The translations under genes and the position numbers were made by a program. Of a stretch of DNA of 64,000 bases, positions 45,377 through 54,388 are shown piece after piece (position 1 is the first letter of the stretch; each line of letters opens with the position of its first letter). A model generated the notes under the pieces. That model ran no database searches and was not told the DNA's origin. It saw only the letters and a program-made list of their open reading frames with translations. The DNA comes from Stieleria maiorica (lineage in GTDB: Bacteria; Planctomycetota; Planctomycetia; Pirellulales; Pirellulaceae), in the NCBI RefSeq assembly GCF_008035925.1, contig NZ_CP036264.1, positions 2,476,443-2,540,442 of the forward strand. The letters are read 5' to 3'.

Positions 45377-46588
45377 TTGCCGACTCCAACTTCGCAATCA
45401 GAGTCCTCTACCAGCCAATTCCGAGACGAATCGAATTCGCCTGATCTGTTGCTGCTTGCCGGTATTCTGCTGATAGCGATCAACTTGCGACCGGCGCTAT
45501 CGAGTGTTGGGCCGTTGGTTGAACCGATTCAGCAATCGACGGGGCTGCCAAATTCGTTGATCGGGCTGTTGACGACGCTTCCTTTGGTTGCATTCGGGAT
45601 CGTTTCCACGTTGACGCCGTTGCTGACCCGTCGCCTCGGGATCGGCGGAACCTTGCTCGGAGCAATGGTCTTATTGGCGATTGGCACCGCAATGCGTTCG
45701 GTCTCGTCGGTGTTCACACTCTATCTCGGAACTTTACTGTTGGGGGTTGCGATCGCATTTGGCAATGTCCTGCTGCCAAGTTTGACAAAACGAAACTTCG
45801 CGTCACGCGGAGGTGCCGTCACAAGCCTTTACTCCGCGACGATGGGCTTAGGTGCCACGATTGCCGCGGGGGCCAGTGTTCCACTTGCCGATGGGCTGGG
45901 GTGGCGTGGGTCCCTTGGCAGTTGGGCTGTTTTGTCACTCTTCGCCGCTGTGGTGTGGATTCCCCAGGTCAGTCGCCTCACTCGCTCGGAGCCCAATCGT
46001 AGTTTTATCAGGGCGATGAAGGATCTGGGGGCTTCGAAATTGGCCTGGCAAGTCGCTCTCTTTATGGGCTTGCAATCGCTTACGTTCTACGTAGTGCTGG
46101 CGTGGTTGCCCGCGATCTTGACGTTTCGCGGATATACACCGTCGTTTTCCGGTTGGATGCTCTCGCTCTCACAATTCATGGGAATTCTCGGGTCGTTGAT
46201 CATTCCGACCATCGCCGGCGCGATGCGTGAGCAACGCGGCGTGGTGTGGTTTTTGACCATCGCCGAGGCGTTTTCGCTTGTCGGAATGTTGATTGCTCCC
46301 AACGGTCTTACGGTCGTTTGGGTATCGGTAATTGGATTCGTGCTTGGGGGAAGCTTTGGACTCGCATTGTTGTTTCTCGTTATTCGATCACACGATGCAG
46401 AATCGGCTACGGAGTTGTCGGGAATGGCGCAGTCGGTCGGGTACCTGGTTGCCGCGACGGGGCCGACACTGTTCGGTCTGATTTTCGACTATACGGGAGC
46501 CTGGACGTGGTCCATCACCATGCTATTTCTGGTGGCAGCACTCAAGCTTGCGATGGGATTGGGGGCGGGGGTAGCGAAAAGTGTCTAG
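45377..46588 (+). CDS. MFS transporter, CynX/NimT-type
   Basis: This 403-residue protein probably starts at TTG 45377, since no ATG fits before the first helix. About twelve hydrophobic segments run from ILLIAINLRPALSSVGPLVE to LFLVAALKLAMGLGAGVA. The opening NLRPALSSVGPL and LLPSLTKRNF after the fourth helix fit the CynX/NimT branch (cyanate or 2-nitroimidazole type) of the major facilitator superfamily. It is likely a proton-driven exporter or importer of small anions; the substrate is unknown. It is the first gene of the right-hand stress block. Confidence 0.85.
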   Translation: MPTPTSQSESSTSQFRDESNSPDLLLLAGILLIAINLRPALSSVGPLVEPIQQSTGLPNSLIGLLTTLPLVAFGIVSTLTPLLTRRLGIGGTLLGAMVLLAIGTAMRSVSSVFTLYLGTLLLGVAIAFGNVLLPSLTKRNFASRGGAVTSLYSATMGLGATIAAGASVPLADGLGWRGSLGSWAVLSLFAAVVWIPQVSRLTRSEPNRSFIRAMKDLGASKLAWQVALFMGLQSLTFYVVLAWLPAILTFRGYTPSFSGWMLSLSQFMGILGSLIIPTIAGAMREQRGVVWFLTIAEAFSLVGMLIAPNGLTVVWVSVIGFVLGGSFGLALLFLVIRSHDAESATELSGMAQSVGYLVAATGPTLFGLIFDYTGAWTWSITMLFLVAALKLAMGLGAGVAKSV

Positions 46589-46972
46589 TGTCTTGCCGAG
46601 CCCTGCCAACATCGATTGACGTTTGTGTCCGATCGTTGACGCGACGCAGACACCCGCAGACGGTTCCCAATCGAGGGAACGCTTACGTTTCACAACGTAT
46701 TCGAGCAAGTTTGAAAGACCTGTGGCAACCGGTACACGGTTTGCTTGAGCGTAGCTGAAGGCTGTACAACGCCGAACGCATGTCACCTGAGAACAGCCTT
46801 CCGTGCCGATCTCGCCCGGTGCGACGCGTTCGCCATAACCCAAACGGCTCGGCTCGCCGCACGCTCGGGTTTTGGTCGCTTGCCGTCCCGGTGAGGCGAG
46901 TTGCGATGCGAGCGGCGAGGTCTGTCAACCCTTTTTGTTTTTTGTTGCTCATTGACCCGGAGAGATTCCCAA
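46589..46972. other. Intergenic region upstream of HPF-like gene
   Basis: About 380 bases, including a weak sigma54-type element at 46730-46745. No gene is seen. Confidence 0.45.
46730..46745 (+). promoter_or_regulatory. Weak sigma54 -24/-12 candidate
   Basis: CGGTACACGGTTTGCT has the GG and GC dinucleotides exactly 10 bases apart, like the consensus TGGCACG-N4-TTGCW, with three mismatches at the -24 half. The HPF-like start lies ~230 bases downstream. It is supported mainly by the better sites before the nearby usp and rnk genes. Confidence 0.35.
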
Positions 46973-47341
46973 ATGCAAATTCTTGTCACATCGTCGATCG
47001 ACAAAGTTGGTAGCGAAACTAGGGATGCAATTCGTCAGTTGGTGCGAAACACGTTGTCGCGATTTGCGCCACGCATTGCAGAGGTTTCTGTCCTGGTAAA
47101 CGATGAAAACGGGCCGCGCGGAGGGGGCGATAAAACCTGTCGAGTCAGTTTGAACATGCCGGGATTTGCGCCTGTTTCCGTTTACGCAAGGCATGAAATG
47201 GTCATGGCAGCCGTTTCCGAAGCCGCCCGACGCGCACGCCGCATTGCGACAACGAATCTCAAGCGACGGCAATCCGTTCGTATACGATCTAGACACCAAG
47301 CAACAGTCGCGGACACCGCCGTGGGTTTCGTGAATGTATAA
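46973..47341 (+). CDS. HPF/S30EA-like ribosome hibernation factor
   Basis: ATG 46973 follows a GGAGAG site; the longer frame upstream has no protein character. The 122-residue product has the compact fold pattern of HPF/RaiA-type proteins: MQILVTSSIDKVGSETRDAI, FAPRIAEVSVLVNDENGPRG, CRVSLNMPGF and a paired-helix region MVMAAVSEAARRARR, then a basic tail. Such proteins bind ribosomes and hold them inactive in stationary phase or under low energy. The C-terminal half is short, so it is of the short type. Its position beside MgtC and Usp genes fits a stress role. Confidence 0.7.
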   Translation: MQILVTSSIDKVGSETRDAIRQLVRNTLSRFAPRIAEVSVLVNDENGPRGGGDKTCRVSLNMPGFAPVSVYARHEMVMAAVSEAARRARRIATTNLKRRQSVRIRSRHQATVADTAVGFVNV

Positions 47342-47727
47342 TACGTCGCCATCGTGATTGGCAAGCGCGTTGCACGACCGTTGGGGAATCGAGTGTGCGA
47401 CGCTAAGGACGTCAAAAGATATAATCCGCGTTTGCGCCAAACGTTGACGGGCAAGGGAGTGGATCATAGCTGCAGAAAGCGATCGTTAAATCACGTTTGG
47501 TACCGATTGGAGCAGGCGAACTACCTTGCTCTAGAGAGTTTCGGTCTGTGAAACCGAGTAGAAAGCTCACCGTGAACTTATGCGTGGATCACTCGGCGCC
47601 GCGTGCGCCCCCCACACTCCCCGGCGGCGTGAATTGCAGTGGTCAGACACTCGCGTTACATGCGCGGACAAAACTGAGAATGGCGGTACGTCGCTCAATC
47701 ATTTGTTCTCAAGAAAAAGGCCATCAG
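47342..47727. other. Intergenic region upstream of mgtC-like gene
   Basis: About 385 bases without a convincing gene. The open frame leading into the MgtC gene lacks protein character before ATG 47728. No promoter can be named with confidence. Confidence 0.4.
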
Positions 47728-48204
47728 ATGCCGGATCACGTTTGGATCGATGAATTTACGATGCACTGCGTGCGGCTATTGATCGCCGTATCACTTGGAG
47801 GTGCCCTCGGCTTGGAACGCCAATTGCGGGGCCAGTGGGCGGGAGTCCGAACCCACATGATGGTATCATTAGGGGCGGCGATTTTTACGATCGCCGCCGT
47901 CAAAACCGCGCCGGACGATTCCAATGAAGTCACACGCGTGATCCAAGGGGTCGCGGCAGGGATTGGATTTCTGGGTGCGGGGACGATTCTCAAGCTTGGC
48001 CCTGAGGTGCAGGTGAAGGGGCTGACCACCGCAAGCTCGATATGGTTGGCGGCGGCCCTCGGAACTGTCGCTGGACTGGGCCAATACGCACTGGCAGCGG
48101 CCTCCGGTTTGATTTCGCTCCTAGTGCTCGGACTGCTCCGGCCACTTACAAAGACCTTCTTCCGCAACAGCGACACGTCGAACCAGTCCGTTCCCCACAA
48201 TTGA
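47728..48204 (+). CDS. MgtC/SapB-family membrane protein
   Basis: ATG 47728 (158 residues) is preferred because MgtC-type helices begin right after it. Marks are LLIAVSLGGALGLERQLRGQ with the conserved Arg, GVRTHMMVSLGAAIFTI, RVIQGVAAGIGFLGAGTI and GLTTASSIWLAAALGTVAGLG, giving four to five membrane segments. MgtC proteins support growth at low magnesium and modulate the ATP synthase in other bacteria. Only the N-terminal membrane domain is present, without the C-terminal ACT-like domain, so it is of the short type. Confidence 0.9.
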   Translation: MPDHVWIDEFTMHCVRLLIAVSLGGALGLERQLRGQWAGVRTHMMVSLGAAIFTIAAVKTAPDDSNEVTRVIQGVAAGIGFLGAGTILKLGPEVQVKGLTTASSIWLAAALGTVAGLGQYALAAASGLISLLVLGLLRPLTKTFFRNSDTSNQSVPHN

Positions 48205-48280
48205 CCGCGCACCACCGTGGATCGCGGTGGGCTCTGGCGACGCGTCGATCACGCCGGGATTGTCACGCACCATGAACTGA

Positions 48281-48442
48281 AACTTGATCCCAACACTCCG
48301 TCGCGGCGAACCAATCCCAGAACAGTTTTTCCGGCTGATTGCCAACTGCACATACGACTGGGAGAGTTGGCTGTCTTCCCACGGTGAAGTACTGTGGGTC
48401 AATGAGGCCCTCCGACGGTTCACCGGGTATTCACCAAACTAA
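48281..48442 (+). pseudogene. N-terminal PAS fragment cut off from the histidine kinase
   Basis: This frame is the same as that of the kinase that follows. It reads [20 protein letters not shown], then [20 protein letters not shown], a typical PAS domain start, and is ended by TAA at 48440-48442. Twelve bases later the kinase frame resumes with ATG 48452 ([10 protein letters not shown]), which is the natural continuation of the PAS domain. A TGA also closes the frame at 48278. The single stop inside the PAS fold looks like a nonsense mutation. Confidence 0.7.
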
Positions 48443-48451
48443 TGTCTGGCG

Positions 48452-49480
48452 ATGGCAGACTATCCGCTGCCACTGATGGTGCCTGAAGACCGTGTTCGAG
48501 TGGCCAAGCACTTGCGTGATGCGTCGGCCGGCAGCACGGAAAACAACATAGAATCTCGTGTGTTGCATTGCGACGGCATCAGACTTTGGATGGCCGTCTC
48601 GTGGCAACCGCTACAAGATGACTGTGGCAATCCCCTCGGGTTTCGAGCCAGCGTGCGGGACATCACCGAAAAGCGACGGCTTCGCGAACAACTTCGGCTG
48701 CACAACAAACATCTGGAACAGCTTGTTCAAGAACGCACCGCTCGTGTCGCCGAGCTAGAAAAACATCGCGCCAAGATGCAGCAGCTCGCGGCACTCGGTG
48801 AATTGGCGGCGGGCGTCGCCCACGAGATCAACAATCCAATTGCCGGGATACGAAACGCACTGTTGCTGATGAAGCGTCATCTCCCCCGCGACATTAGGCA
48901 CTACGACAAATTCGAGTTGATCGATCGAGAAATCGATCGAATTAGCGGCATCACACATCACATATATCAACTCTATCGACCGAGCCAGCAGCAACCGACT
49001 CGGTTTTCTGTTCGACGGACGGTGGATGAAGTCGTCTCTCTTTCACAACCATTGGCCCGCAAACTGAATGTGGAAGTGGTTTTCAATCTTACGGGGAAAA
49101 AACCGTGCGGCGAACTGGAATCAGACGAAGTCGAGTTGCTGGAAGGAGAGCTGAAGCAGGTCTTACTTAATCTGGTCCACATTGCGGTGCAGGCATCCAG
49201 GGCTGGTCAAACGGTGGAAGTGATCCTTGAAACGCGGGAGACATACCTCGTGATCGACGTTGTTGACCAAGGACAGGGAATCGCACCCGAGCACTTGGAT
49301 CATATTTTCGATCCTTTTTTTAGCACGAAGACCGAGAAGGTCGGCCAAGGGCTGGGGCTGGGGCTATCGGTCAAGCGTAGCTTGGTCGAAACGATGACAG
49401 GTTCGGTGCGAGTTGAAAGCGAGATCAACCACGGAACGCGTTTTACACTTTCATTGCCTCGGCCTTTGCAGGATGAATAA
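48452..49480 (+). CDS. Sensor histidine kinase (truncated PAS, HisKA, HATPase)
   Basis: Residues 1-75 are the second half of a PAS domain ending in the usual [13 protein letters not shown] coiled coil follows (~75-112), then the H-box with [19 protein letters not shown] (His124) and an ATPase domain with an N-box-like [35 protein letters not shown] and [18 protein letters not shown]. It is a cytoplasmic kinase of the NtrB-like class. The likely partner is the sigma54-dependent regulator at 49564. Because of the TAA upstream, this product must start inside the PAS domain, so sensing may be lost while kinase activity could persist. Confidence 0.85.
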   Translation: MADYPLPLMVPEDRVRVAKHLRDASAGSTENNIESRVLHCDGIRLWMAVSWQPLQDDCGNPLGFRASVRDITEKRRLREQLRLHNKHLEQLVQERTARVAELEKHRAKMQQLAALGELAAGVAHEINNPIAGIRNALLLMKRHLPRDIRHYDKFELIDREIDRISGITHHIYQLYRPSQQQPTRFSVRRTVDEVVSLSQPLARKLNVEVVFNLTGKKPCGELESDEVELLEGELKQVLLNLVHIAVQASRAGQTVEVILETRETYLVIDVVDQGQGIAPEHLDHIFDPFFSTKTEKVGQGLGLGLSVKRSLVETMTGSVRVESEINHGTRFTLSLPRPLQDE

Positions 49481-49563
49481 TTAGTCGCATTCGGCGATTC
49501 ATTCGTGCGGGGGCAGATAATTCCGTTCACCTGCCACTTTTTGCGAGTCAGATTCTCCCTACT

Positions 49564-50958
49564 ATGCCGCCCTTGAGCGAACAGTTCAAACGCATTCTGA
49601 TTGCTGACGACGAACCGTTGTATCGTGACACAACCGCTGAATTGTTGCGTGACGAGGGGTACGAATGCATTTGCGTCAATGATGCCAATGGCGCGATCGA
49701 CGTTCTGCACGGCCACTCGTTTGATCTGATCTTGTCAGACCTAAACATGCCGGGCAATTTAAAGCTTGAACTGTTGAAGGAAGGGCGAACCAAGTATGCA
49801 CACATCCCAATGATTGTAGTGACCGGCGTTCCGTCGGTTCCCAGCGCGATCGAAAGCGTGCGACTAGGGATCGCCGACTACCTGCTGAAACCGATTAAGT
49901 TCGAGGAGCTGTTGGCTGCAGTCTGTCGAGCGATCCGGCAACCGGTGATCTTACCTCGCGAGCCCAGCTCAACTTTCTACGACTCAGACACGCTCAAGGA
50001 GTATCCAGGGATTATCGGTCGTAGCCAACCGATGTTCGAACTTCTAGACCTCGTGGGACGAGTCGCGGCAAGTAGCCCCAACATCTTAATCACCGGTGAA
50101 AGTGGGACCGGAAAAGAAGTGATCGCCAAAGCCATTCATGACCACAGCCCACGTGCCGATCATCCAATTCAGGTCATCGACTGCACCGCGGTCCCGGAGT
50201 CGCTTTTCGAATCAGTCTTGTTCGGTCACGTCAAAGGATCATTCACGGGCGCGGTCAAGGACCAGAAGGGATTGCTACGCAATTGTGACGGCGGAACCGC
50301 GTTTTTTGATGAACTTGGGGAATTGCCGCATACGTCTCAGGCCAAATTGTTGCGTGTGATTCAGGAACAGACTTTTACGCCGGTCGGTGAGAGCCGCCCG
50401 GTTCAAGTTGATACCCGCTTCATCTGCGCCACCAACCGCGATTTGCAAAAGGAAGTGGACGCAGGCCGATTTCGACAAGATTTGTTCTACCGACTTGCCG
50501 TCATTCATCTTGATCTGCCGCCATTGCGAAAGCGGGGCGACGATGTGGTACTGTTGGCCGCGCATTTTTTGAATCAACTGGGCACCGGTCGAACAGATGT
50601 GAAGGGATTGTCGCCGCAAACTCTGGAGTGTTTTCGTCGCAATCATTGGCCCGGTAACATTCGAGAGCTCCGCAATGTCATGGAAAGAGCGATTGCATTG
50701 GCTCGCGGAACGAAAATTGAAGTGGACGATTTGCCGCGCCAGCTTCTTGACGGACCACGCCAGTCGGGGCCGGAGGCTGAGTTATCAGAGATTTCCCGCG
50801 ATGAAGCGCTCGACTATGCGGATCGCGAATGTCTGGCGGTTCTTCTACAAAAACACGACGGCGTGATTGCCAGTGCGGCTCGGCAAGCCGGTTTGTCACG
50901 ACAAGGGTTGAACAAATTGCTCAAACGCCATGGAATCTGCGTGGATGAGTACCGCTAA
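49564..50958 (+). CDS. Sigma54-dependent response regulator (NtrC family)
   Basis: This 464-residue protein carries a receiver domain with the phosphoacceptor in [11 protein letters not shown] (Asp59) and a conserved Lys in YLLKPIKF. The AAA+ domain has Walker A GESGTGKE (178-185), the sigma54-contact loop GSFTGA (225-230, Ser replacing the usual Ala), Walker [14 protein letters not shown] and an arginine-finger region near [12 protein letters not shown] Fis-type HTH closes it ([22 protein letters not shown]). It activates sigma54 polymerase after phosphorylation, presumably by the kinase just upstream. Likely targets are the genes with -24/-12 elements between 46 and 57 kb. Confidence 0.93.
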   Translation: MPPLSEQFKRILIADDEPLYRDTTAELLRDEGYECICVNDANGAIDVLHGHSFDLILSDLNMPGNLKLELLKEGRTKYAHIPMIVVTGVPSVPSAIESVRLGIADYLLKPIKFEELLAAVCRAIRQPVILPREPSSTFYDSDTLKEYPGIIGRSQPMFELLDLVGRVAASSPNILITGESGTGKEVIAKAIHDHSPRADHPIQVIDCTAVPESLFESVLFGHVKGSFTGAVKDQKGLLRNCDGGTAFFDELGELPHTSQAKLLRVIQEQTFTPVGESRPVQVDTRFICATNRDLQKEVDAGRFRQDLFYRLAVIHLDLPPLRKRGDDVVLLAAHFLNQLGTGRTDVKGLSPQTLECFRRNHWPGNIRELRNVMERAIALARGTKIEVDDLPRQLLDGPRQSGPEAELSEISRDEALDYADRECLAVLLQKHDGVIASAARQAGLSRQGLNKLLKRHGICVDEYR

Positions 50959-51062
50959 GCCTCGATAGGTTTTGTGACCTGGGACAACACCTCAAGCCGA
51001 GCGTCCGGTTTCAAAGGGTTGTGGGCCGATCACCAACCCGCATGTCTGACAGGGGATGGCTG

Positions 51063-51971
51063 CTACCGGTCACCGTTGTATTCGCCCATTTTTTCCTGTG
51101 TCGGTAGCATCTTCTTCAAATTAAACTTCGGCCGTGGATGAGAATTCACGAAAGCCGCAAGGTCGAATGCTTCCTGGTCGCTCAAGTGCGGATCATCTAA
51201 AGGCATGGCAACCTTCAGATATGATGCCAGCTTGGAGACGCGGCTCAGTCCCGCCCCGTCGTTATACGATTGCGGCCCCCAGACCGGCGGCCCTTCGTTG
51301 CCGCCAAGCCCGTCGGCTGCATGGCAGGAAGCGCAGTGTTCCGCGTACAGCGTGCGGCCCCTCCTAATACTTGGAGCATCTTTAGGGGGCTCCAGAGTTG
51401 GCATGTGGTTGGGGCCCAACGGTTTGTCACGATTGACCTTAATCGGCTGGCCTTCTGAAAGCGATGTAATGTAGGCTGTAATCGCGATCGCCAATTTGCT
51501 GCCGACCGGAGGTCTCGTCCCATTCTGACTTCGCATGAAGCAATTCAGGACGCGGTCTTGCAGTGTGATGACTCGCTTTTCACGAGGGGACCAGGCCGGG
51601 TAGGCTGTCGCGATTCCAATGAAACTGGCCGCCATCGGATGTCGGCCATTTTCCAAATGACACGAGGTGCAGTTGAGTTGATTGCCAATATAGTCGCGCG
51701 ACAGTGGGTGCTCACGTGTATTCTCGATAATGGCTTCGCCCAACCGAGTGATCTCGGCGTACGATTGAGACGTGTATGTTTCCTCGGAATCTTGACTTTG
51801 TGCGATCGTCGCGATTGTCATCAGCAGGGAGATCCCCAGGAAGCGGTGGGTTGTCAAAGCCCAGTCGCAGCTCAAGGAGCGGACGCCGGTCAGCCATGCG
51901 GCAGAAAAAAGTCTTTCAAATATGGGATTTGGCATTTTGTTCTGCAAAAATGGTTGTCGGAAATGGATCAT
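51063..51971 (-). CDS. Dihaem cytochrome c, TsdA-like
   Basis: ATG 51971 is chosen (302 residues), with GGAG seven bases upstream. A hydrophobic export segment (FLGISLLMTIATIA) lies some 55 residues in, so a later start is possible. Two c-type haem sites are present, CTSCH in YIGNQLNCTSCHLENGR and CASCH in the second half. The stretch ITLQDRVLNCFMRSQNG is the thiosulfate-dehydrogenase (TsdA) signature, where the Cys serves as an axial haem ligand. TsdA joins thiosulfate to tetrathionate or the reverse. Sulfur chemistry at low oxygen is plausible, but a generic electron carrier cannot be excluded. Confidence 0.8.
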   Translation of the reverse strand: MIHFRQPFLQNKMPNPIFERLFSAAWLTGVRSLSCDWALTTHRFLGISLLMTIATIAQSQDSEETYTSQSYAEITRLGEAIIENTREHPLSRDYIGNQLNCTSCHLENGRHPMAASFIGIATAYPAWSPREKRVITLQDRVLNCFMRSQNGTRPPVGSKLAIAITAYITSLSEGQPIKVNRDKPLGPNHMPTLEPPKDAPSIRRGRTLYAEHCASCHAADGLGGNEGPPVWGPQSYNDGAGLSRVSKLASYLKVAMPLDDPHLSDQEAFDLAAFVNSHPRPKFNLKKMLPTQEKMGEYNGDR

Positions 51972-52285
51972 CGAGTGCTCCAACCGGCAATCCGTGGGTT
52001 ACGTGGTTCACACGGAGATTTGCGACGCTCGCCACATTGGGCAAGTCTTGGTTGGGTATGCATTCGACCGCGAGCGTGAACTCATCGTCACGGGGGATCA
52101 GCGAGCATCACTTATCGACCGAGCCCTGCTGGGGAGCACGTCGCGATAGGTTCTTCGTCATGCACCGTGCAGCGTACTGATCGCCCGTTGAATTTAATTG
52201 ACAGGATCGCCCAGGACGATTTTCGCTGCGAACATGATTGGCGTCGACGCGATCACCACCAAGTCGGCTGTCCCGCGCCGGGGGC
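51972..52285. other. Intergenic gap, nothing recognised
   Basis: About 315 bases between the cytochrome gene (start side) and the first rnk-like gene (stop side). No gene or sigma54 element was found. Confidence 0.4.
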
Positions 52286-52729
52286 TCAACGTTGGTAGTG
52301 TTCGGGTTGATAAATGAGGCTTGCGATTTTTGTCTGACGCGTCCCGCGCGGGGTCGGCCACGAAACGGTATCGCCGACTCGATAACCAAGAATCGCAGTC
52401 CCGATAGGGGCGAGAATTGACAGCATGTTGTCTTTGACACTCGCCGATTCCGGATAGACCAGCGTGAAAACCCCGCGCTCACTGGTATCGGGATCGAGAA
52501 GTTCGACGACCGAATCCATCGTGACAACGTTGTCTGGAACTTCCGACGCATCAACAACGTTGGCGCGGTGAACTTCATGAAGAAGACGGTTGAGATGACT
52601 TCGGCAGCCGACGTTATCTCTGAATTCACGGTTTAACAATTGGATCAGACGTGTTTGATCGGCGGCGGTGATGATGATTTGCCGATCTTCGGCGGTGATC
52701 ACCACGTGGGGCGGATGTGCGATGGACAT
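52286..52729 (-). CDS. Rnk/GreA-GreB C-terminal-domain protein (copy 1)
   Basis: From ATG 52729 it has 147 residues. The N-terminal ~60 residues are a coiled helical pair, and the C-terminal FKBP-like GreA/GreB domain carries VVTMDSVVELLD, FTLVYPESASV and LSILAPIGTAILGYRVGDTV. This matches regulator-of-nucleoside-diphosphate-kinase (Rnk) proteins, which bind RNA polymerase but lack the acidic cleavage tip of GreA. It is the first of three paralogues on the same strand within 1.7 kb. Rnk-type proteins affect transcription under stress. Confidence 0.85.
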   Translation of the reverse strand: MSIAHPPHVVITAEDRQIIITAADQTRLIQLLNREFRDNVGCRSHLNRLLHEVHRANVVDASEVPDNVVTMDSVVELLDPDTSERGVFTLVYPESASVKDNMLSILAPIGTAILGYRVGDTVSWPTPRGTRQTKIASLIYQPEHYQR

Positions 52730-52807
52730 AAAAAACTCGGTCAAATGGATGTGCGCTGGAAGACGTCAGGACTGTGCCCAGGGAGTCAAATAAATCTGCA
52801 CGAACGG

Positions 52808-53227
52808 CTACAAATTGAATGCCCCCACCCGTTCGGGCTGGAATGTAACTCTTTCAACGCGTTTGCGTAATTCTCGCCCCCAAACTTCCAAGGTCACAAT
52901 TTCGCCGACGCGCATCCCAAGTAGTTCTGAACCAAGTAGCGAAAGGATCGAAAGTTTTCCTTCGGATACGCATGTTTCCTCTGGATAGACGAGCGTCAAT
53001 GTTTCTGCTTCGCTGGGATCCAAATCGCGGACCTTGACAGTGGAGTTCATGGTAATGACGTCGGGGAGCATCTCGTGGGAATCCACCACCGTGGCTTGCG
53101 TCAGACGTTGTTGCAGCCGATCCAGGTGTGGACGATCACCGCCCAAGCCGAGGGTCAGTTCGCGTCGCAACAGATCTTCCAATCGAGTTTTGTCCGTTCG
53201 GGTGACGGCAATCAATTTCGTAAACAT
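52808..53227 (-). CDS. Rnk/GreA-GreB C-terminal-domain protein (copy 2)
   Basis: ATG 53227 gives 139 residues. It has the same layout as its neighbours: helical N-terminus, then DVITMNSTVKVRD, LTLVYPEETCV and LSILSLLGSELLGMRVGEIV. It is the most divergent of the three (LGSELLGM in place of LGTAILGY, and no Trp-Pro stretch in the last strand), so it may bind a different partner or polymerase state. A 15-bp direct repeat lies upstream. Confidence 0.85.
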   Translation of the reverse strand: MFTKLIAVTRTDKTRLEDLLRRELTLGLGGDRPHLDRLQQRLTQATVVDSHEMLPDVITMNSTVKVRDLDPSEAETLTLVYPEETCVSEGKLSILSLLGSELLGMRVGEIVTLEVWGRELRKRVERVTFQPERVGAFNL

Positions 53228-53264
53228 TGTTTTCCTAAGGGAACGACCGGGGCTACCGGTCAAT

Positions 53265-53298
53265 TACTGTACTGAAACAAAAATACTGTACTGATACA
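53265..53298. promoter_or_regulatory. 15-bp direct repeat upstream of rnk copy 2
   Basis: TACTGTACTGAAACA (53265-53279) and TACTGTACTGATACA (53284-53298) differ at one base and have a 19-bp period, near two helical turns. It is placed 40-70 bases before the rnk copy 2 start (minus strand), so it could be a regulator-binding site. The binding protein is unknown. Confidence 0.5.
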
Positions 53299-53501
53299 CA
53301 AAATATACGATTCGCGTTGGACGCTACTCGTAGGCGGTTCCCGAGCGCAGTCGATTAGAATCAGTTTCACGAAGCATTGGGATCACGCAGGCCAGACAAT
53401 CGCGCCGTTTCCGGCGACGCATTCGACATGCACGAAGGTGCGATCCATTCCGGAGAACTCCGTTGCGAGAATCCCATCAAGAGGTTTTGCAACCGCCGGT
53501 G

Positions 53502-53933
53502 CTATGCCAGGATGCCTTCACGCTCGGGCTGGAAAACAACCGCCTCAACCCGCCACTGTCCCTCACCGCTGGGCACGGTCCAACGGACGGTATCCCCGAC
53601 GCGATAGCCAAGGATCGCGGTACCGAGTGGTGCCAGAATCGACAGTTTTCCTTCCGCGATATTTGCCTCGTCGGGATAAACGAGCGTGAATATTTTGAGC
53701 TCCCGGCTTGCGATGTCTTTGAGCCGCACAATCGAGTTCATCGTGATGACGTCACCAGGGACATCTTCTCGAGCAACGACCGCTGCGTTGGCCAATTCGT
53801 TTCGCAAAGCGTTCAAGTAGGGCTTGTCGCAGAATGCCCCTGCAAACGAACTGACCAAAACGTCTTCGAGACGCCTGCAATCTTCCGCTGTCACGATGAT
53901 TCTGTTTTTGCGATTCATGATGGTGTGCTTCAT
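53502..53933 (-). CDS. Rnk/GreA-GreB C-terminal-domain protein (copy 3)
   Basis: ATG 53933 gives 143 residues; ATG 53918 is an alternative. The C-terminal domain reads DVITMNSIVRLKD, FTLVYPDEANIAEGKLSILA and PLGTAILGYRVGDTVRW, closest to copy 1. A good sigma54 element lies 30-45 bases upstream on the same strand, so this gene probably responds to the nearby NtrC-type activator. Three such genes together suggest graded or condition-specific control of RNA polymerase. Confidence 0.87.
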   Translation of the reverse strand: MKHTIMNRKNRIIVTAEDCRRLEDVLVSSFAGAFCDKPYLNALRNELANAAVVAREDVPGDVITMNSIVRLKDIASRELKIFTLVYPDEANIAEGKLSILAPLGTAILGYRVGDTVRWTVPSGEGQWRVEAVVFQPEREGILA

Positions 53934-53962
53934 TGGTTGGGAGTGGGACGATGGCCAACAAA

Positions 53963-53978
53963 AGCAATAACTGTGCCA
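53963..53978 (-). promoter_or_regulatory. Sigma54 -24/-12 promoter before rnk copy 3
   Basis: On the minus strand the sequence reads TGGCACAGTTATTGCT. This agrees with TGGCACG-N4-TTGCW at all but one position, with the GG and GC exactly 10 bases apart. It ends ~30 bases before ATG 53933, a proper place for a promoter. Confidence 0.75.
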
Positions 53979-54040
53979 ATAGGACGAATCGGCGACCGCC
54001 ACACCGCAACAGCCCTCTTTCGGCCCTATTCGCTTGCCCT

Positions 54041-54388
54041 TCATACCGGTGCAAGCGTCAACTCGTGACGACATGCGTTTGGCGGAGTTGACACCGTCGC
54101 GTCCTTTCGCGATTCGCCCCGGTGGGCGATGTTGAATTCCATCATTGGTCCATCGACCCTTAGAAGCAACGTAATCTGTGGGAAACGGGGGCGGCTACGG
54201 CTGAAGATTTGAGTGGTATGGATCGCGAGTTGAACCGCGTAGAAATTCCGAGCCCAACCTTCAAGGACGACGCAATCGGGTTGGGCGTCGATCGAGATTT
54301 CGCGAATTAAGCGATGGGTGCCGCAGTCAAACGCATCGCTGAATTCGTTGAGCCACTGGTTGTCGAGGCTCCAGGAGTCACCGTGCAT
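54041..54388 (-). CDS. Small protein, BON-like fold
   Basis: ATG 54388 gives 115 residues. The middle, REISIDAQPDCVVLEGWARNF followed by a helix AVQLAIHTTQIF and a strand QITLLLRVDG, has the beta-alpha-beta pattern of BON-type modules, which bind membranes or peptidoglycan in other proteins. There is no signal peptide. It precedes rnk copy 3 on the same strand, separated by ~110 bases that hold the sigma54 promoter. The fold call is tentative. Confidence 0.5.
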   Translation of the reverse strand: MHGDSWSLDNQWLNEFSDAFDCGTHRLIREISIDAQPDCVVLEGWARNFYAVQLAIHTTQIFSRSRPRFPQITLLLRVDGPMMEFNIAHRGESRKDATVSTPPNACRHELTLAPV

